DNA from: JAKQHY01 sp034429475
GTDB taxonomy: Bacteria > Chloroflexota > Anaerolineae > B4-G1 > SLSP01
NCBI GenBank assembly: GCA_034429475.1
Contig: DAOUGD010000071.1
Location: forward strand, 1 to 36,117
DNA length: 36,117 bases
Direction of reading: 5' to 3'
Part shown: positions 9,450 through 17,287 of the stretch, piece by piece
Numbering within the stretch: position 1 is the stretch's first letter
How the letters are laid out: each line of letters opens with the position of its first letter
The notes under the pieces: model-generated
What the model was told of the DNA's origin: nothing
The model's input: only the letters and a program-made list of their open reading frames with translations
The model's database searches: none
Position numbers and translations under genes: made by a program

Positions 9450-9479
9450 ACTTCCAACTTGCAACTTTTAACTTTTTTT
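9450..9479. repeat. Heptad repeat, right flank of the inserted ORF
   Basis: Four 7-nt units (ACTTCCA, ACTTGCA, ACTTTTA, ACTTTTT) run directly from the stop codon of the small ORF to the GGAGG ribosome site (9481-9485) of the second ABC gene. The units are the inverse of those at 8895-8923. Confidence 0.65.
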
Positions 9480-9489
9480 CGGAGGCATA

Positions 9490-11331
9490 ATGGCACAACA
9501 ACATAAAAACACCCAAGGCAATCAACCGACCGGCGGCCCGCAATTACCCGGCCCGGGCGGGCGACAGTTTGGCACGAAGATTGAAAAGGCGCATGACGTA
9601 CGCAGTACGCTGCGCCGCTTGTTGGGTTATCTGCGCCCTTATCAGATGACGCTGGTAGCGGTCTTCATTTTGGTGACGGTCAGCACACTGCTGGATTTGC
9701 TCGGCCCGTATTTCAACGGCCTGGCGATTGACCGTTTCATCGGTCAGCGCGATCTGCCGGGATTGGGCCGGTTGGTTTTATTGATGCTGGCCGTGTATCT
9801 CGTGGCCTGGATCATGCGCGTGGCCCTGGCGCGGCTGATGGTGGGGATGGTGCAGAAGATGATGCGCGCGCTGCGGGAAGAATTGTTCGCCCACTTGCAG
9901 ACGCTCTCGCTGCGCTTCTTCGATCAGAACCCGCACGGCGATTTGATGAGCCGCCTGACCAACGACCTGGATGCTCTCAGCCGCCTGCTGGCGCAGAACG
10001 TCACCGATCTGTTTGGCGGGATGCTCTCGCTGGTCGGCATCGTCATCATGATGTTCGCCATCAACTTCTGGCTGGCGCTCGGTTCGATGTTCGTCTTCCC
10101 GTTGATGCTGTGGTTCACGGGCTACGTGGGCAAGCGCACCCGCCAGGGCTTCCGCGACTACCAGCGGCGCGTCGGGCAGTTGAACGGCGAGTTGGAGGAA
10201 ATGTTCAGCGGGCAGCGTGTGATCGTGGCTTTCGGGCAGGAGGGAACGGCGCTGGAAAAATTCGACGGAATCAATGCGGAAACGCGGGATGTAGGCATCA
10301 AAGCGCAGACTTACGCCAACCTGATCCCGCCGCTCATGGGCATCTTCAGCAACGCCAACATCGCCATCCTCGCCGGGTTGGGCGGGTGGATGGTGCTCCA
10401 GGGCTGGGCCACCGTCGGCACGATTTTGACGTTCTACAACTACTCGCGCCGCTTCGCCGGGCCGCTGCGCCAACTGGGCGACCTCTACAACCAGATTCAA
10501 TCCGCGCTGGCCGGGGCGGAGCGCGTCTTTGAGTTGTTGGATCAAGAATCGGAAATCGTGGAGACGACCGACGCCGTCGCGCTGGACAAAGTGCGCGGCG
10601 ACGTCGTCTTCGACCATGTGAACTTTGCTTACACGCCGGGCACGCCCGTGATCAAGGATATGAGCTTCCGCGCCGCGCCGGGCCAGACTATCGCCCTGGT
10701 CGGCCCGACGGGGGCGGGCAAGACTACGATGATCAACCTGCTCTCGCGCTTCTACGACATCCAGGAAGGCGCGATCACCCTGGACGGCGTGGACTTACGC
10801 GCCTACCAGAAGGCCAGCCTGCGCCGCAACCTGGGCGTCGTGCTGCAAGATACCTTCCTGTTCTCCGAATCCGTGATGGAAAACATCCGCTACGGGCGGC
10901 TGGAAGCCACCGACGAGGAAGTGATCGCGGCGGCGACGCTGGCGAATGCCGACCAGTTCATCCGCCGCCTGCCGCAGGGCTACCAGACCGAGCTATCGGA
11001 GCGCGGCAGCAACCTCAGCCAGGGGCAGCGGCAATTGCTCGCCATCGCCCGCGCGATCCTGGCCGAGCCGGGCATCCTCATCCTCGATGAAGCGACGAGC
11101 AGCGTAGACACCCGCACCGAGCAGCACATCCAGGAGGCGTTGCTGCGGCTGATGGCCGGTCGCACCAGCTTTGTCATCGCCCACCGCCTCAGCACCATTC
11201 GCGGCGCGGACGCCATCCTGGTTATCAATGAAGGCGAAATCGTCGAGCGCGGCACGCACGCCGAGTTGCTGGCGCAACGCGGTTTCTATCATCATCTGTA
11301 CACCAGTCAGTTCCGGGGGCAGGCGGCGTGA
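9490..11331 (+). CDS. ABC exporter half-transporter, catalytically competent subunit
   Basis: 613 residues: a hydrophilic Gly/Pro/Gln-rich N-terminal tail (1-45), six-helix exporter domain (about 50-345) and ATPase domain (about 370-600). Walker A is GPTGAGKTT at 405-413, Walker B ends in Asp533 with the catalytic Glu534, and the switch histidine is His565 (VIAHRLST). The signature is LSQGQ (509-513) instead of LSGGQ. Together with Asp499 and Gln535 of the other subunit this places one normal and one degenerate ATP site in a heterodimer: the degenerate site would pair the first subunit's Walker motifs with this LSQGQ. GGAGG lies 4 bases before the ATG. It ends the TetR-ABC operon; a strong hairpin follows. 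Confidence 0.94.
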   Translation: MAQQHKNTQGNQPTGGPQLPGPGGRQFGTKIEKAHDVRSTLRRLLGYLRPYQMTLVAVFILVTVSTLLDLLGPYFNGLAIDRFIGQRDLPGLGRLVLLMLAVYLVAWIMRVALARLMVGMVQKMMRALREELFAHLQTLSLRFFDQNPHGDLMSRLTNDLDALSRLLAQNVTDLFGGMLSLVGIVIMMFAINFWLALGSMFVFPLMLWFTGYVGKRTRQGFRDYQRRVGQLNGELEEMFSGQRVIVAFGQEGTALEKFDGINAETRDVGIKAQTYANLIPPLMGIFSNANIAILAGLGGWMVLQGWATVGTILTFYNYSRRFAGPLRQLGDLYNQIQSALAGAERVFELLDQESEIVETTDAVALDKVRGDVVFDHVNFAYTPGTPVIKDMSFRAAPGQTIALVGPTGAGKTTMINLLSRFYDIQEGAITLDGVDLRAYQKASLRRNLGVVLQDTFLFSESVMENIRYGRLEATDEEVIAAATLANADQFIRRLPQGYQTELSERGSNLSQGQRQLLAIARAILAEPGILILDEATSSVDTRTEQHIQEALLRLMAGRTSFVIAHRLSTIRGADAILVINEGEIVERGTHAELLAQRGFYHHLYTSQFRGQAA

Positions 11332-11388
11332 ACCAGAGGTCACAAACCGGCAAAAAGCGGACAACCGCGCCGATCGGTTCGATGCACC

Positions 11389-11423
11389 GTGGGGCAGGCT
11401 TTTGAGCCTGCCCCACATTTTGT
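11389..11423 (+). terminator. Intrinsic terminator of the ABC operon
   Basis: A perfect 12-bp stem (11389-11400 with 11405-11416), loop TTTG, followed by ATTTTGT. It lies 57 bases after the ABC stop codon. The stem is rich in GC (GGGGCAGGC). Confidence 0.8.
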
Positions 11424-11545
11424 CAATTCCCCGCTTTGTGCTAGGCTATACTTCATCGGTGGAACATCTACCCCGGCGACAGGGACATAACACCCTCGTC
11501 TCCGTGTTTTTCCGTGTCCCTAATTGGATAGTGAAGAGGAACCCA

Positions 11546-11857
11546 ATGGACTTTCAAGACCTGACGCAGCGTGCTTTGACCATCCGCAGCCTGTACCGCG
11601 AGTATGAGCGAAAGAACTACGGTACGGAATGGACGAATGAAGAACTGGCATTGGGATTCGTGGGGGATGTGGGCGATCTCGCTAAATTGGTGATGGCGTG
11701 CAACGGCCGACGTAGCATCCCCGACGCGGAGGCCAAACTGGCCCATGAATTAGCCGATTGTCTGTGGTCGCTCATCGTGCTGGCCGACGCCCACGGTGTC
11801 AATCTAGAACAAGCCTTTTTGCAGACCATGGACGATCTGGAAAGCTTTATCAAATGA
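11546..11857 (+). CDS. MazG-like nucleotide pyrophosphohydrolase family protein
   Basis: 103 residues from ATG 11546; the frame is open further upstream but AAGAGGA at 11534-11540 and homology of the N-terminus support this start. The single-domain all-helical MazG fold is suggested by NEELALGFVGDVGDLAKL (about 31-48) followed by HELADCLWSLIVLAD (about 70-84), matching the family's ExxE/D then ExxD metal-binding pattern with Asp in place of one or two Glu. Such proteins hydrolyse NTPs or dNTPs to the monophosphate and PPi, cleaning up non-canonical or excess nucleotides. A TATACT box at 11449-11454 could be its -10 element, with no convincing -35. Substrate unknown. Confidence 0.75.
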   Translation: MDFQDLTQRALTIRSLYREYERKNYGTEWTNEELALGFVGDVGDLAKLVMACNGRRSIPDAEAKLAHELADCLWSLIVLADAHGVNLEQAFLQTMDDLESFIK

Positions 11858-11867
11858 AATCTTTCAT

Positions 11868-11921
11868 CAACGGATTGAACGGATTAAACGGATTTTTCCG
11901 TTCAATCCGTTCAATCCGTTG
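11868..11921. repeat. Palindromic array of 9-nt units (ACGGATTGA type)
   Basis: Two 25-nt arms, 11868-11892 and 11897-11921, differ by one base and surround TTTT. Each arm is built from tandem 9-nt units (CGGATTGAA/CGGATTAAA; right arm TCCGTTCAA). It fills the gap between the MazG-like gene and the GH3 ribosome site (AAGGAG 11933-11938). It could act as a terminator-like hairpin or a leader structure. Confidence 0.85.
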
Positions 11922-11946
11922 AGATTATTTACAAGGAGACGAACCC

Positions 11947-14085
11947 ATGACTGACACACAAGCCACACCTCTGTACCTTGACCCCACCCGCCCCACCCCG
12001 GAGCGGGTGCAGGACTTGATCGCCCGGCTGACGCTGGACGAGAAGATCGGCCTGATGCTGCACGAGGCGCACGGCATCCCGCGCCTGGGCATCCCGGCCT
12101 ACAACTATTGGAGCGAAGCCCTGCACGGTATCGCCGGGAACAGCCGCACGACGGTGTTCCCGCAGGCCATCGCTCTGGGCGCAACGTTCGATCCCGCGCT
12201 CGTGCAGCGCGTCGCGTCCGCCATCGGCGACGAGGGTCGCGCCAAGTACCACGTCGCCCTGCGCTGCCACGGCGAAACCGATCAGATGCAGGGACTCACG
12301 TTCTGGTCGCCCAACATCAACATCTTCCGCGACCCACGCTGGGGCCGGGGGCAGGAGACCTACGGCGAAGACCCGCACCTCACCGGCGAACTCGGCGTGG
12401 CGTTCGTGCGCGGCCTGCAAGGCGACGATCCGCGCTACCTCAAGACCGCTGCGTGCGCCAAGCACTACGCCGTCCACAGTGGGCCGGACGGGTTGCGCCA
12501 CGTCTTTGACGCGCAAGTCTCGCTGCGCGACATGCACGACACGTACCTGCCCGCCTTCAAGCGGCTGGTGATGGACGCCAAAGTCGAGGCGGTGATGGGC
12601 GCGTACAACCGCATCAACGGCCACCCGGCCTGCGCGCACCCCTACCTGCTGGGCGACGTGCTGCGCGGCGCGTGGGGCTTCGATGGGCACGTCGTCTCGG
12701 ACTGCTGGGCCATCCGCGACATCTACGCCGAGCACAAATTCGTGGCGACGGCGGCGGAAGCGGCGGCGCTCGCTGTCAAGCAAGGCTGCGACCTCAACTG
12801 CGGCGGCGGCACGTACTGCGCGTTGGACGACGCCATCAAACTGGGGCTGATCACCGAGGCCGAGATTGACGAGTCCCTGGCGCGCAGCCTCACCACCCGC
12901 TTCCGCCTGGGGATGTTCGACCCGGCGGAGCAGGTGCCGTACACCGAAATCCCATCGAGCGTGGTCAACGGGCCGGAACATCGCGCGCTGGCCTACGAAG
13001 CCGCCGTCAAGTCTGTGGCGCTGCTCAAGAATGAGGGGAACTTGCTCCCGCTCGACCCCGGCATCAAGCGGCTCTTCGTCATCGGCCCACTGGCCGCCAA
13101 CGTGGACGTGCTGCTGGGGAACTATTTCGGCATCAGCGACACGCTCACGACGCTGCTGGAAGGCATCGTCGGGCGCGCGCCGGAGGGAATCCGCGTCAGC
13201 TACAACATCGGCTGCCTGCTCACCCAGCCGAAGGTCAACCCCAACAGTTGGGCGATCTACGCCGCGCAATCCAACGACGTGATCATCGCCGCGATGGGCA
13301 TCTCGCCGCTGCTGGAAAGCGAAGAAGGCGACGCGCTCCTCTCGACCGCCCTCGGCGACCGCGACACGCTCGAATTGCCGCAGGTGCAGCGCGACTTCCT
13401 GCGCGGTCTGGCGAGCAAGGGCAACAAAATCGTGCTGGTGCTGTTCGGCGGCAGCCCCATCGCCCTGGGCGACCTGGCCGACCTGGTGCAGGCCATCGTC
13501 TACGTCTGGTATCCGGGGCAGGAAGGCGGGCGCGCCATCGCCGACGTGCTGTTTGGCGACGTGGCCCCGTCGGGCCGGCTGCCGCTCACGTTCCCCAAGT
13601 CACTTGACCAATTGCCGCCCTTCGAGGATTACGCGATGACCGGGCGCACCTACCGCTACATGACCGAGGAACCGGAATACCCCTTCGGCTTCGGCCTGAG
13701 CTACACGCGCTTCACGTACAGCGGCCTGCAACTCCCGGCGACGGTCAAGGCCGGGGAAACCGTGCCGGTCAGCGTCACGCTCACCAACGCCGGGGACGTG
13801 GCCGCCGAAGAAGTCGTCCAGGTCTACCTGAGCGACCTTGCCGCGTCCACCGTCGTCCCGCAGCACAAACTCGTCGCGTTCCGGCGCGTCGCGTTGGAGC
13901 CGGGCGAGAGCCAGTTAGTCGAGTTCGCGCTTCCCGCAGATGCGCTGACGTTCATCAACGACGCGGGCGAACCCCAAATCGAGCCGGGCGCGTTCCGGTT
14001 GACGGTGGGCGGCTGCTCGCCGGGTGCGCGCGGTGTGGCGTTGGGCGCGGCGGAGGCGGTGGTGGGGGAGTTTGAGGTAGGGTAA
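11947..14085 (+). CDS. GH3 beta-glycosidase (beta-xylosidase/glucosidase-like)
   Basis: 712 residues with the three usual parts: TIM-barrel-like domain (about 15-330), alpha/beta sandwich (about 355-585) and C-terminal fibronectin-like domain (about 615-705). The motifs WSPNINIFRDPRWGRGQET and ETYGEDPHL are typical, KHYAVHSGP follows, and the nucleophile is Asp252 in VVSDCWAI. The SDC form is common in the beta-xylosidase/arabinofuranosidase branch. The acid/base glutamate is probably in LESEEGD (about 457-463). No signal peptide, so it should act in the cytoplasm on imported oligosaccharides, releasing monosaccharides from the non-reducing end. AAGGAG lies 8 bases before the ATG. GH28 follows in the same direction, suggesting plant cell wall sugar use. 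Confidence 0.93.
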   Translation: MTDTQATPLYLDPTRPTPERVQDLIARLTLDEKIGLMLHEAHGIPRLGIPAYNYWSEALHGIAGNSRTTVFPQAIALGATFDPALVQRVASAIGDEGRAKYHVALRCHGETDQMQGLTFWSPNINIFRDPRWGRGQETYGEDPHLTGELGVAFVRGLQGDDPRYLKTAACAKHYAVHSGPDGLRHVFDAQVSLRDMHDTYLPAFKRLVMDAKVEAVMGAYNRINGHPACAHPYLLGDVLRGAWGFDGHVVSDCWAIRDIYAEHKFVATAAEAAALAVKQGCDLNCGGGTYCALDDAIKLGLITEAEIDESLARSLTTRFRLGMFDPAEQVPYTEIPSSVVNGPEHRALAYEAAVKSVALLKNEGNLLPLDPGIKRLFVIGPLAANVDVLLGNYFGISDTLTTLLEGIVGRAPEGIRVSYNIGCLLTQPKVNPNSWAIYAAQSNDVIIAAMGISPLLESEEGDALLSTALGDRDTLELPQVQRDFLRGLASKGNKIVLVLFGGSPIALGDLADLVQAIVYVWYPGQEGGRAIADVLFGDVAPSGRLPLTFPKSLDQLPPFEDYAMTGRTYRYMTEEPEYPFGFGLSYTRFTYSGLQLPATVKAGETVPVSVTLTNAGDVAAEEVVQVYLSDLAASTVVPQHKLVAFRRVALEPGESQLVEFALPADALTFINDAGEPQIEPGAFRLTVGGCSPGARGVALGAAEAVVGEFEVG

Positions 14086-14105
14086 CCCTTGCTTTTCAAC
14101 GTCAC

Positions 14106-14167
14106 CCTGAGCGAAGCGAAGGGTTTCTCTTCACAAAGGGCAAGTTCTTTCCTTCGCTTCGCTCAGG
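14106..14167. repeat. 17-bp inverted repeat (CCTGAGCGAAGCGAAGG)
   Basis: The 17-nt arm at 14106-14122 is repeated perfectly inverted at 14151-14167 with a 28-nt loop. A degenerate relative is found near 29240-29320. Repeats of this CCTGAGCGAAG type are dispersed in many bacterial genomes; mobility is not shown here. It could end transcription of the GH3 gene in either direction. Confidence 0.8.
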
Positions 14168-14207
14168 ACGGGCCGCTCGGAATGACAATGGAGCAACAAT
14201 AGATCTT

Positions 14208-14234
14208 TCCGTTGAATCCGTTAAATCCGTTGAG
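14208..14234. repeat. 9-nt unit array before GH28
   Basis: Three units (TCCGTTGAA, TCCGTTAAA, TCCGTTGAG) equivalent to the right arm of the palindrome at 11868-11921. As in that copy, TCCGTTGAG is followed by exactly 9 bases and then AAGGAGAC. Confidence 0.8.
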
Positions 14235-14254
14235 CCAATTCTTAAGGAGACCTC

Positions 14255-15742
14255 ATGCCACCTTTTAACGTTCTCGACTTCGGCGCCATCACCGACGGCC
14301 AAACGCTCACCACCTCCGCGCTGCAAGCCGCGCTCGATGCCTGCGCGCAGGCGGGCGGGGGGACGGTCACTGTGCCCGCCGGGACGTATCTCACGGGCGC
14401 GCTGTTCTTCAAGAGCAACCTCACGCTGCACCTCGACGCGGGCGCGACGCTGCTCGGCAGCGCAGACCCGGCGGACTACCCGCTCATCGAGCACACCTGG
14501 GAGGGCGTGAGCCGTCCGACACACGCGCCGCTGCTCGGCGGCGAGCATCTACACAACGTCGCCATCGTGGGGCGCGGCACGGTGGATGGACGCGGGCATG
14601 GCTGGTGGCAGCGCGTGCGCGACAAGACGCTGGAGCATCCACGCCCGCGCCTGGTCTCGTTTGCGTACTGCGAGAATGTCCTCATCGAAGGCTGCACCTT
14701 CACCAACTCGCCAAGCTGGACAATCCACCCGTTCCACTGCGAGAACGTCACCGTCAACCAGATCACCATCGTCAACCCGGCCAACTCGCCGAACACGGAC
14801 GGCATCAACCCGGAGTCGTGCCGCAACGTTCACATCGCCAACTGCCACATTGACGTGGGCGATGACTGCGTGACCATCAAATCCGGCACGGAGGACGAAG
14901 CCCCGGAGCGGCGCGCGCCCTGCGAGAACCTCACCATCGTCAACTGCACGATGGTTCACGGGCACGGCGGCGTGGTCATCGGCAGCGAGATGACCGGCGG
15001 CGTGCGCAACATCGTCATCGCCAACTGCGTCTTCCAGGGGACGGATCGCGGCATCCGGCTCAAGTCGCGGCGCGGGCGCGGCGGCGTGGTGGAGGACATC
15101 CGCGTGACCAACATCGTGATGCAGGACGTGCTGTGCCCGTTTATCATGAACCTCTACTACGGCTGCGGCGCGTGGGGGACAGCCAAGGTAGAAGACAAGT
15201 CGCCGTGGCCGGTGGATGAGGGGACGCCGCGCTTTCGGCGGATCCACATCAGCCATGTGACGGCGCGCGATGTGCAGTACGCAGCGGCGTATCTCTATGG
15301 GCTGGCGGAGATGGCGGTGGAGGACGTGACCTTCGAGGACATCAGCATCGGGATGGCGCTCGATGGGGGTGCAGGCAGCCCGGCGATGGCGCCCGGCGTC
15401 CCGGATATGCACCGCGCCGGATTTCACGCCCGGAATGTACGCGGACTGCGGCTGCACAATGTCACTATCGCCGATCAACTCGGCCCGGCCTTCGTGATTC
15501 AAGACGCGGCGGACGTGGAGATCAGCGGCGGTGGGACACCCACGCCGGACGCGAGCGCGCCGGTCATCACCATGGAAAACGTGGACGGCGCCTTCATCCA
15601 CGGCTGCCGGACGTCCGCCGGCACGGGAACGTTCCTGCATCTGGCAAGCGCAAGTAGCGGGATTGTCCTCAGCGGTAATGCCCTGGATCGGGCAGAAATG
15701 CCGGTGACTGGAACCATGTCACCGGATAACATCACGCATTAG
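14255..15742 (+). CDS. GH28 family glycosidase (polygalacturonase-like)
   Basis: 495 residues, a right-handed parallel beta-helix enzyme. All GH28 signatures are present: NTDGI at 180-184 (Asp182), GDDC at 202-205 (Asp203, Asp204), GHG at 236-238 (His237) and RLK at 268-270. The N-terminus NVLDFGAITDGQTLTT is the usual start of the fold. The family cleaves galacturonan or rhamnogalacturonan with inversion. No signal peptide is visible, so an exo-acting cytoplasmic enzyme on pectic oligomers is more likely than a secreted polygalacturonase. AAGGAG (14244-14249) sits 5 bases before the ATG. It forms a small carbohydrate locus with the GH3 gene. Exact substrate is open. Confidence 0.92.
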   Translation: MPPFNVLDFGAITDGQTLTTSALQAALDACAQAGGGTVTVPAGTYLTGALFFKSNLTLHLDAGATLLGSADPADYPLIEHTWEGVSRPTHAPLLGGEHLHNVAIVGRGTVDGRGHGWWQRVRDKTLEHPRPRLVSFAYCENVLIEGCTFTNSPSWTIHPFHCENVTVNQITIVNPANSPNTDGINPESCRNVHIANCHIDVGDDCVTIKSGTEDEAPERRAPCENLTIVNCTMVHGHGGVVIGSEMTGGVRNIVIANCVFQGTDRGIRLKSRRGRGGVVEDIRVTNIVMQDVLCPFIMNLYYGCGAWGTAKVEDKSPWPVDEGTPRFRRIHISHVTARDVQYAAAYLYGLAEMAVEDVTFEDISIGMALDGGAGSPAMAPGVPDMHRAGFHARNVRGLRLHNVTIADQLGPAFVIQDAADVEISGGGTPTPDASAPVITMENVDGAFIHGCRTSAGTGTFLHLASASSGIVLSGNALDRAEMPVTGTMSPDNITH

Positions 15743-15773
15743 AGTGATTCTGCACTCACAACAGAGAAAATTA

Positions 15774-15844
15774 GGACGCGGATTTTCGCAGATTCACGCA
15801 GATAATTTTTTTAAATCAGCGTTCATCAGCGTTTATCTGCGTCC
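15774..15844. repeat. Palindromic array of 10-nt units (CGCAGATTCA type)
   Basis: Left units CGCGGATTTT, CGCAGATTCA and CGCAGATAA face right units ATCAGCGTTC, ATCAGCGTTT and ATCTGCGTCC, with a T-rich centre. The outermost GGACGC/GCGTCC pair perfectly. Confidence 0.8.
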
Positions 15845-15891
15845 AACATCTCTTTCCAACTTATTCAATCCGTGCAATAGAGAGAGATTTA

Positions 15892-15956
15892 TCGGCAGAT
15901 TAAGCAGATTGAGCAGATTTTTTTTCTTAATCCGCTAAATCTGCTCAATCTGCTGA
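15892..15956. repeat. Palindromic array of 9-nt units (GCAGATTGA type)
   Basis: Left units GCAGATTAA, GCAGATTGA and GCAGATT face right units AATCCGCTA, AATCTGCTC and AATCTGCTG across a centre of eight Ts. It would fold into a long imperfect hairpin. Confidence 0.8.
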
Positions 15957-16037
15957 CAGAAAATAGGCTATTCAGTCATGCTATTGCACAGGTCGAACTT
16001 ATCCAGAAACAAGCCCACTAGCCAAAACAAATTCTTA

Positions 16038-16064
16038 TCCGTTCCATCCGTTAAATCCGTTGAG
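16038..16064. repeat. 9-nt unit half-array (TCCGTTAAA type)
   Basis: Three units (TCCGTTCCA, TCCGTTAAA, TCCGTTGAG), nearly identical to the copy before GH28, directly next to the terminator of the - strand block. Confidence 0.75.
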
Positions 16065-16100
16065 AAAAAAAATCGCGGCGCACTGTGGTGCGCCGCGATT
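16065..16100 (-). terminator. Intrinsic terminator of the lepA/AI-2E transcript
   Basis: On the - strand a perfect 13-bp GC-rich stem (16100-16088 with 16083-16071), loop of 4, runs into a tract of eight Ts (16072-16065). It lies 17 bases after the stop codon of the AI-2E family gene. Confidence 0.92.
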
Positions 16101-16117
16101 CAATGTCTGCAAGCAGG

Positions 16118-17284
16118 CTACATTTCCACCCGGAACGCTTCCCCGCGATATACCTTGTACAGCGCCCCTTCCGGCGACAACGGATCGTCGGCCAGGCGGT
16201 AGTAGACGTACTTGAACAGGTCGCGCAACAGCGCCGTGATGACCGGCGCGAGGAACAGCCCCAGCAACCCGCCCAACTCGCTGCCGATGACCAGGACGAC
16301 CATCACCACCGCCGGATGAATCTGGACGCTCTCGCCCAACACGCGCGGGGTGAGAAAGATGTTTTCAAATTGCTGGATCGCAATGACAAAAATGGCGGTG
16401 ATCAACGCTTTGGTGGGGTCTTGTGCTAACGCAATCAGTATCGCCGGGATGCCCCCCAGCACCGGCCCGATGTTGGGAATCAACTCGAACACCCCGGCCA
16501 CGATCCCCAACAGTAATGAGAACCGCACGCCGATGATGGTCAAGCCAATGGCCGAAGTCACCCCGATGATCACACCCAGCAGTAATTGCCCGCGTAAATA
16601 GGAACTTAACGTCCGGTCTACCAACCGCAGCAACATCAAAATATCGGTGCGCCACGAAACCGGGAACATATTGAGCGTCGAGTTTTTTAGCTGGTCATAG
16701 TCCTTGAGCAAAAAGAACGTCCAAAAAGGGATGATCAGGATGGCTAACACGAGGCTGGCCGTGTACGTGATCGCCACCACTGTGCCCTCCAACGCCTGGC
16801 GCACCGTGTTCGTGACCCAGGTGGAAAGGTTCGTCAGCGCCTCTTCGGCCTGCGCCTGGACCTGTTCCGGCAGCAAGCGGTATTGCGCCAGAGCGTCCTC
16901 CCCCCAGCGCGAAATGGCTTCCCAGATAGCCTCCCGCTGATCCCACAACGCCACCGCCTGATCTTTGACCATCGGGATGATCAGGGCAATGAAACCCGCA
17001 ATCAACGCCAGGGAAAGGAGATAGACCAGCAAAATCGAAAGCGGACGCCCGGCTTTTTTGAAGAAACCCATCCGCCGCCGCCGCGCCAACCAGGTAAATC
17101 CGCGCTCAAAAAAACTGACCAACGGGGAAAGCAAATAGGCCAGCGACAACCCCAACAAGTAAGGCGACAGAGTATTGCGCGCTGCCCACAGAATCCCCCC
17201 CAACACCCCGAACTGGGCTACAATCACCATCACCCGACCGCGCCGCTGGCGCGGGATACTTTCCCACCACTCATACCATCCCAT
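16118..17284 (-). CDS. AI-2E family transporter (PerM/YdiK-like membrane protein)
   Basis: 388 residues with about eight predicted membrane helices in the family's arrangement: helices at about 20-65 and 78-105, a soluble coiled segment (about 108-165), and a C-terminal bundle from about 165 to 365. The conserved region FELIPNIGPVLGGIPAILIAL (about 263-283) and PRVLGESVQIHP (about 313-324) identify the family. Members are linked to efflux of autoinducer-2 or to Na+/H+ exchange, and the substrate of this one cannot be told. The start ATG is only 3 bases after the lepA stop, with GAGGA in the end of lepA, so it is translated from the lepA transcript. A strong terminator follows. Confidence 0.9.
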   Translation of the reverse strand: MGWYEWWESIPRQRRGRVMVIVAQFGVLGGILWAARNTLSPYLLGLSLAYLLSPLVSFFERGFTWLARRRRMGFFKKAGRPLSILLVYLLSLALIAGFIALIIPMVKDQAVALWDQREAIWEAISRWGEDALAQYRLLPEQVQAQAEEALTNLSTWVTNTVRQALEGTVVAITYTASLVLAILIIPFWTFFLLKDYDQLKNSTLNMFPVSWRTDILMLLRLVDRTLSSYLRGQLLLGVIIGVTSAIGLTIIGVRFSLLLGIVAGVFELIPNIGPVLGGIPAILIALAQDPTKALITAIFVIAIQQFENIFLTPRVLGESVQIHPAVVMVVLVIGSELGGLLGLFLAPVITALLRDLFKYVYYRLADDPLSPEGALYKVYRGEAFRVEM

Positions 17285-17287
17285 GGC

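Larger units (their letters stand above)
15743..16117. other. Gene-free convergent gap, filled with repeats
   Basis: This 375-bp space lies between the converging GH28 gene and the AI-2E family gene. It holds three short-period repeat arrays and a terminator for the - strand, listed separately. The small open frames in it are translations of the repeats and are not supported as genes. Confidence 0.8.

Noticed and set aside
11171..11545. Upstream extension of the MazG-like frame
   Set aside because: The extension overlaps the ABC gene in another frame and contains the operon terminator hairpin.
15744..15938. 64-codon frame in the convergent gap
   Set aside because: It translates the 10-nt and 9-nt repeat arrays and has no independent support.
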